Origin: Serpens sp035497915
Lineage (GTDB): Bacteria > Pseudomonadota > Gammaproteobacteria > Pseudomonadales > Pseudomonadaceae
DNA: 64,000 bases
NCBI RefSeq assembly: GCF_035497915.1
Contig: NZ_DATJCS010000011.1
Span: 53,728 to 117,727 of the forward strand
Direction: 5' to 3'
The position numbers were made by a program, and so were the translations under genes. Under the pieces are notes generated by a model. It did not search any database, was not told the DNA's origin, and saw only the letters and a program-made list of their open reading frames with translations. Positions 59,487 through 64,000 of this stretch are shown piece by piece (positions within the stretch are counted from its first letter, which is position 1; every line of letters begins with the position of its first letter).

Positions 59487-60275
59487 ATGAATACCCTGCC
59501 TTTCCACCAGGTCGATGCCTTCAGCGACCGTCCGTTCGCCGGCAACCCGGCGATCGTCTACCGCCTCGACGAGTGGCTGGCCGAGGCGCGGATGCAGCAG
59601 ATCGCCGCCGAACACAACCTGGCGGAAACCGCGTTCGTCGTGCGCGAAGGGCAGGGCTGGCGGATTCGCTGGTTCACGCCCCGGGAGGAGGTGCCGCTGT
59701 GCGGCCATGCCACCCTGGCGGCGGCCAGGGTGCTGTTCGATGCCTACCAAGAGCCGGGCGACTGCCTGAGCCTGCTGAGCCTGTCCGGCGAGCTGCGCGT
59801 GCGTCGGCTCGGCGAGCGGCTGGAGCTGGATTTCCCGGCGCTGGCCGGTGAGCCGATCGCCGCGCCGGCCGGGCTGGCCGAGGCGCTGGGCCACGAGCCC
59901 GAGACGGTACTGTCCGGTCGCGACAGCCTGCTGGTGGTGCTGGCCGACGAGGCCGCCGTGCGCGATTGCTCACCCGACCTGAAGGCGCTGGCGGCGCTGC
60001 CCTGGCTCGGGGTGATCGTCACCGCGCGGGGCACCGAGCATGATGTGGTGTCGCGCTACTTCGCCCCGGCCATCGGCATCGACGAAGACCCGGTGACCGG
60101 TGCCGCGCATTGCATGCTGGTGCCCTATTGGGCCGGGCGCTTGGGCCGCAGTGAGCTGCGCGCGTTCCAGTGTTCGGCGCGGGGTGGCGAGTTGCTGTGT
60201 CGCGTCGATGGCGAACGGGTACGCCTGGCCGGCCACGCGCTGATCGTGGCCCGGGGCGAGCTGTACCTGCCGTGA
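59487..60275 (+). CDS. PhzF-family isomerase
   Basis: The 262-residue protein shows PhzF family features: FHQVDAFSDRPFAGNPA at the N-terminus, Glu47 in LAETAF (general base in PhzF), PLCGHATLAAA and EDPVTGAAH. PhzF itself isomerises an intermediate in phenazine synthesis; the many housekeeping homologues have unknown substrates, and no phenazine genes are nearby, so a phenazine role is not supported. CCGGAG precedes the ATG. It follows glpK by 19 bases and probably shares its transcript. Confidence 0.9.
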   Translation: MNTLPFHQVDAFSDRPFAGNPAIVYRLDEWLAEARMQQIAAEHNLAETAFVVREGQGWRIRWFTPREEVPLCGHATLAAARVLFDAYQEPGDCLSLLSLSGELRVRRLGERLELDFPALAGEPIAAPAGLAEALGHEPETVLSGRDSLLVVLADEAAVRDCSPDLKALAALPWLGVIVTARGTEHDVVSRYFAPAIGIDEDPVTGAAHCMLVPYWAGRLGRSELRAFQCSARGGELLCRVDGERVRLAGHALIVARGELYLP

Positions 60276-60288
60276 GCGGCGGCGCCGC

Positions 60289-61391
60289 TCAGTCGGTGCT
60301 GCTGCAGCGGCGAACGCCGCCGGACAGGGTGGTGTGGGCGGCGACGCTGCCCTGGGCGGGGAACAGCACCAGGTGATCGGCGCAGACGCGGATGCCGACG
60401 GTCTCGCCCGGCGCGTGGTCGATGTGGCTGGGGAAGATGGATTCCAGCTGGGTGCCGGTCGGCAGTTGCAAGCGGTAGAGGGTCGAGGCGCCGAGGAAGG
60501 TCCGGGCGGTGATGCACGCCTGTAGCTCGCTGTCCGGCGCATACACCAGGTCGTCGGGGCGCAGCAGCACGTCCACGGCGCTGCCGGGAGCCCAACTGTA
60601 GGCGCGGTTGCCGTGGATCTCGCCGAGTTCGGTCAGCACCGTTTCCGGGGTCTGCAACTGGCCGCGGATGAAGTAGCCCTGGCCGACGAAGCTGGCCACG
60701 AACGGCGTCAGCGGCTCGTGGTAGAGGTTGTAGGGGGTGTCCCACTGTTCCAGGCGGCCCTCGCGGAACACGCCGACCTGGTCGCTGACGGCGAAGGCTT
60801 CTTCCTGGTCGTGGGTGACCAGGATGGCGCTGGTGCCGCGCGCCTTGAGGATGTCGCGCACCTCGCGGCTCAGGCTGCGGCGCAGTTCCACGTCGAGGTT
60901 GGAGAAGGGCTCGTCGAGCAGCAGCAGGCGCGGCTCCGGCGCCAGGGCGCGAGCCAGCGCGACACGCTGCTGCTGGCCGCCGGAGAGTTCGTGCGGGTAG
61001 CGCTTGCCCAGGTGGCCGAGCTTGACCAGATCGAGCAGCTCGCCGGTGATGCGCTCGCGCTCGGGGTGCTTGCGGATGCCGAAGGCGACGTTCTCCGCCA
61101 CGGTCAGGTGCGGAAACAGCGCGTAGTCCTGGAAGACCATGCCGATGCGCCGCGCTTCCGGCGCCTGGGTGAAGCCGGCGCGGGAGATCACTTCGCCCGC
61201 CAGGCGGATCTCGCCCTGGCTGACCGGCTCGAAACCGGCGATGGCGCGCAGGGTGGTGGTCTTGCCGCAGCCGGAGGGGCCGAGCAGGCAACCGATGTCG
61301 CCGGCGTTCAGGTGCAGGTTGAGCTCCTGAACGATCATCTGGCCCTGATAACCGCAGGCCAGGTTGTGCAGTTGAAGCAGCAGTTTGGACG

Positions 61392-61395
<4 letters not shown>
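60289..61395 (-). CDS. Orphan ABC transporter ATPase (FbpC/PotA-like), coupled to argF
   Basis: The 368-residue protein has Walker A GPSGCGKTT (39-47), signature LSGGQQQR (137-144), Walker B LLLLDEP (157-163) and the switch His in LVTHDQEEA. A C-terminal TOBE-like regulatory region follows (from about 240). The family drives import of Fe3+ or polyamines, but no permease or binding-protein gene accompanies it. Its ATG overlaps the argF stop in an ATGA junction, so it is translated from the argF message. I recall an ABC ATPase next to argF in P. aeruginosa (PA3538). Its partner permease must be encoded elsewhere. Confidence 0.9.
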
Positions 61396-62315
<920 letters not shown>

Positions 62316-62438
62316 TGTCGTTACCTTGATCACGTGTTCAGGTCCTGTGGCGAAAAAAAGAACCGCCAACGTCAGAGGAGGGACCTGCGAGGAGGTCGCC
62401 AGGGGCGACGAAATGGGAGGCGGGATGTTATCGGTAAA

Positions 62439-62454
62439 TGTCGCAATGGCGCAA
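62439..62454. promoter_or_regulatory. Possible ArgR half-site upstream of argF
   Basis: TGTCGCAATGGCGCAA fits the P. aeruginosa ArgR half-site pattern TGTCGC-N8-AA, as I remember it. It is about 125 bases before the argF start; no clean partner half-site was seen. Confidence 0.4.
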
Positions 62455-62607
62455 ATTACCCCGCTGTCGGCGCCGAAGCAGCATAGGCGATGGGCCGCCG
62501 GCTGACGCAAAAAAGAAGCCTGAGCGCTTCACTAGGCTTTCCGTTACAATGCCGCGCAAACGCCGACCCGGGGGGTCGGCAGGTCATTTGTAGCCGAGGT
62601 GCCCCTC

Positions 62608-62937
62608 ATGGATATCATCGAAACCATCAAAGAGCAGATCGCCAACAACACCATCCTGCTGTACATGAAGGGCTCGCCCAACGCCCCGCAGTGCGGCTTC
62701 TCCGCCCGTGCCGCCCAGGCCGTGATGGGCTGCGGCGAGAAATTCGCCTACGTGGACATCCTGCAGAACCCGGAAATCCGCGCCGAGCTGCCCAAGTACG
62801 CCAACTGGCCGACCTTCCCGCAGCTGTGGGTCAACGGCGAGCTGGTCGGTGGCAGTGACATCATGCAGGAGATGTTCGAGAAGGGTGAGCTGCAGACCCT
62901 GATCAAGGAAGCCGCGGCGGCCCGCAAGGACGCCTGA
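62608..62937 (+). CDS. grxD: Monothiol glutaredoxin, Grx4/GrxD family
   Basis: The 109-residue protein has the monothiol active site CGFS with Cys29 (PQCGFSAR), the Trp-Pro stretch NWPTFPQLWVNGELVGGSD and a length typical of bacterial Grx4. These proteins carry a labile [2Fe-2S] cluster with glutathione and pass it to client proteins. The ATG at 62608 has GAGG upstream; an overlapping GTG at 62599 would add three residues. It is divergent from argF and convergent with bfr, and closes with a strong terminator. Confidence 0.95.
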   Translation: MDIIETIKEQIANNTILLYMKGSPNAPQCGFSARAAQAVMGCGEKFAYVDILQNPEIRAELPKYANWPTFPQLWVNGELVGGSDIMQEMFEKGELQTLIKEAAAARKDA

Positions 62938-62951
62938 TCCGGCCTCGAAAC

Positions 62952-62980
62952 AAAAAGCCCCGGCACTGCCGGGGCTTTTT
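62952..62980 (+). terminator. Rho-independent terminator
   Basis: AAAAAGCCCCGGC and GCCGGGGCTTTTT form a 13-base-pair stem around ACT, with T run. It serves grxD and, by symmetry, probably bfr from the other side. Confidence 0.92.
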
Positions 62981-62993
62981 CGTTACGGACGCA

Positions 62994-63464
62994 TCACGCG
63001 TCCATCTGCGACTGCAGGTAATTCTCCAGACCGACGGCCTTGATCAGGCCCAGCTGGGTTTCCAGCCAGTCGACGTGTTCTTCCTCGGACTCGAGGATGT
63101 CTTCCAGCAGCTCGCGGCTGCCGTAGTCGCCCACCTGTTCGCAGTAGGCGATGGCCGCGCGCAGGTCCTGCAGGCCCGCCTGCTCCAGGCGCAGGTCGCA
63201 TTCGAGCATTTCCTTGGTGTTCTCGCCAATCAGCAGCTTGCCGAGGTCCTGCAGGTTGGGCAGGCCTTCCAGGAACAGGATGCGCTTGATCAGCTTGTCG
63301 GCATGCTTCATCTCGTCGATGGATTCATCGTACTCATGCTTGCCGAGCTTGTTCAGGCCCCAGTCCTCGTACATGCGCGCATGCAGGAAGTACTGGTTGA
63401 TGGCCACCAGTTCGTTGCCAAGGATCTTGTTGAGGTGCTGGATGACCTGAGTATCGCCTTTCAT
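62994..63464 (-). CDS. bfr: Bacterioferritin (BfrB-type)
   Basis: The 156-residue protein forms the heme-containing 24-mer iron store. The heme-ligand Met52 is visible in DEMKHADKL, and the ferroxidase residues lie in GNELVAINQYFLHARM and EEEHVDWLETQ. The long helix bundle and length fit BfrB of P. aeruginosa. Its partner ferredoxin gene bfd lies just upstream on the same strand. The ATG at 63464 has GGAG upstream. Its expression usually rises with iron; no Fur box was found immediately before it, unlike bfd. Confidence 0.94.
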   Translation of the reverse strand: MKGDTQVIQHLNKILGNELVAINQYFLHARMYEDWGLNKLGKHEYDESIDEMKHADKLIKRILFLEGLPNLQDLGKLLIGENTKEMLECDLRLEQAGLQDLRAAIAYCEQVGDYGSRELLEDILESEEEHVDWLETQLGLIKAVGLENYLQSQMDA

Positions 63465-63545
63465 GATGCTCCGCCTGAGAGGAAATGCGTGTTGGGCGAG
63501 TCTGGCCGCAGGGTACCTGGGTGTCAAACCCAAGCCCTTGACATG

Positions 63546-63570
63546 AAAAAGCCGGGCGATTGCCCGGCTC
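63546..63570 (-). terminator. Rho-independent terminator of bfd
   Basis: On the minus strand GAGCCGGGC pairs with GCCCGGCTT around AATC, followed by TTTTT. It ends bfd transcription before bfr begins. Confidence 0.88.
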
Positions 63571-63589
63571 TCAGGTGCGGATATCGGCT

Positions 63590-63811
63590 TCAGGCCGGGC
63601 TGAACAGCGCCACGCCGCCCAGCATGGCCGCCTGGCCAGCCTGGACTTCGGTGAGGGTCTCGCGTACCACCTGCTTGGCCGCGCACGCGCACTTGCCGCA
63701 CTGGGTGCCCACGCCCAGGTTCTCGCGCACGTCACGGTAGCTGCAGCAGCCTTCGTAGATCGCGTCGCGGATGTGGTTGTCGGTGACACCTCGGCAAAGG
63801 CATACGTACAT
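63590..63811 (-). CDS. bfd: Bacterioferritin-associated ferredoxin
   Basis: The 73-residue [2Fe-2S] protein reduces the iron in bacterioferritin so that Fe2+ can leave. The cluster Cys are C4 and C6 (MYVCLCRGV) and the pair in TQCGKCAC; the spacing matches Bfd of P. aeruginosa, which also has 73 residues. The start at 63811 begins the family domain; longer frames are rejected. A Fur-like box lies about 46-64 bases upstream, fitting induction in iron starvation. bfr is next downstream with its own start and a terminator between. Confidence 0.95.
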   Translation of the reverse strand: MYVCLCRGVTDNHIRDAIYEGCCSYRDVRENLGVGTQCGKCACAAKQVVRETLTEVQAGQAAMLGGVALFSPA

Positions 63812-63856
63812 GGCGGGGGCTCGTCGCGCTGAAATCGGGATGCAGCGGACAATAAT

Positions 63857-63875
63857 AGTAATGAGAATGATTGTC
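63857..63875. promoter_or_regulatory. Fur-like box upstream of bfd
   Basis: AGTAATGAGAATGATTGTC matches 14 of 19 positions of the Fur consensus. It is the strongest Fur-like match in the window and precedes the bfd start by 46 bases. Confidence 0.7.
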
Positions 63876-63919
63876 AAAGCTTGTTGCTGAACGGAGCGGT
63901 CAGCGCTTTTCTGGCCACC

Positions 63920-63965
63920 GTGCGGGGGCGATGGTGGACAAGGAAAGCGTTGTCCGCCCTACGGT
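63920..63965. repeat. GTGGACAAGG / GTTGTCC palindrome of the CCCTACGG family
   Basis: The unit GGTGGACAAGGAAAGCGTTG followed by TCCGCCCTACGG is related to the outer ends of the GTAGGGTGG repeats. It is followed at 63978 by the cut left arm of a GTAGGAGCGG REP. Confidence 0.6.
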
Positions 63966-63977
63966 GCGCAAAGGCCC

Positions 63978-64000
63978 TGTAGGAGCGGCTTCAGCCGCGA
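63978..64000. repeat. Left arm of a GTAGGAGCGG REP, cut by window end
   Basis: TGTAGGAGCGGCTTCAGCCG matches the left arm of the family exactly; its partner lies outside. Confidence 0.8.

Overview
The window reads as a chromosomal segment of a GC-rich gammaproteobacterium, almost certainly Pseudomonas or a close relative. Support comes from a tryptophanyl-tRNA synthetase with the Pseudomonas-type C-terminal extension, an orphan cbb3 oxidase subunit, the nrdB-nrdA-response regulator-kinase order remembered from P. aeruginosa, the BfrB/Bfd pair, and abundant pseudomonad-style REP palindromes. No rRNA, tRNA, CRISPR array or complete insertion sequence was found.

Layout. 0-11 kb: a lipoprotein cut by the window edge, an RsuA/RluF-like pseudouridine synthase with an altered catalytic motif, an orphan FixJ-type regulator, a small outer-membrane protein, then zapG, a hydrolase, trpS and zapE, a CsbD protein, a chemoreceptor and small conserved proteins. 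11-18.7 kb: an MFS exporter, a lipoprotein, the tRNA/rRNA-modification U32 protein RlhA, a NERD protein and a secreted dienelactone-hydrolase-like protein. 18.7-26.7 kb: an iron-acquisition locus on the minus strand, made of an OmpR-type regulator, its kinase, a siderophore TonB receptor, a methyltransferase, DUF3649, a PepSY reductase-like membrane protein and DUF3325. Fur-like boxes lie before both the regulator and the receptor. 26.7-28.7 kb: an orphan ccoN and a small partner behind an ANR/FNR-type promoter. 28.7-33 kb: a LysR regulator, a FlxA-like protein behind a sigma-28 promoter, an outer-membrane protein, a GNAT enzyme and a cytochrome P460.

33-39.7 kb is an accessory patch. It holds two complete toxin-antitoxin pairs, a third whose toxin is truncated, a pRiA4b ORF-3-like gene, clustered short repeats, and two AT-rich genes of unknown function placed directly behind the nrdB terminator. 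39.8-49.8 kb: class Ia ribonucleotide reductase (nrdB, nrdA) with a NrdR-like box and an exact DnaA box upstream, an RstA/RstB-like two-component system, and a second chemoreceptor behind a sigma-28 promoter. 50-64 kb: dgt, a universal stress protein, a YajD-like HNH protein, metE, glycerol genes (glpD; ybaK-glpK-phzF-like), argF translationally coupled to an orphan ABC ATPase, grxD, bacterioferritin and its ferredoxin bfd behind a Fur-like box.

How the parts fit together. Iron is a recurring theme: the receptor operon imports and probably reduces a ferric siderophore, BfrB stores iron and Bfd releases it. Motility is a second theme, with three sigma-28-type promoters far apart (two chemoreceptors and FlxA-like). 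The most novel material is the methyltransferase inside the siderophore operon and the AT-rich two-gene unit behind nrdB. All functional calls are from reading the translations; no database search was run.
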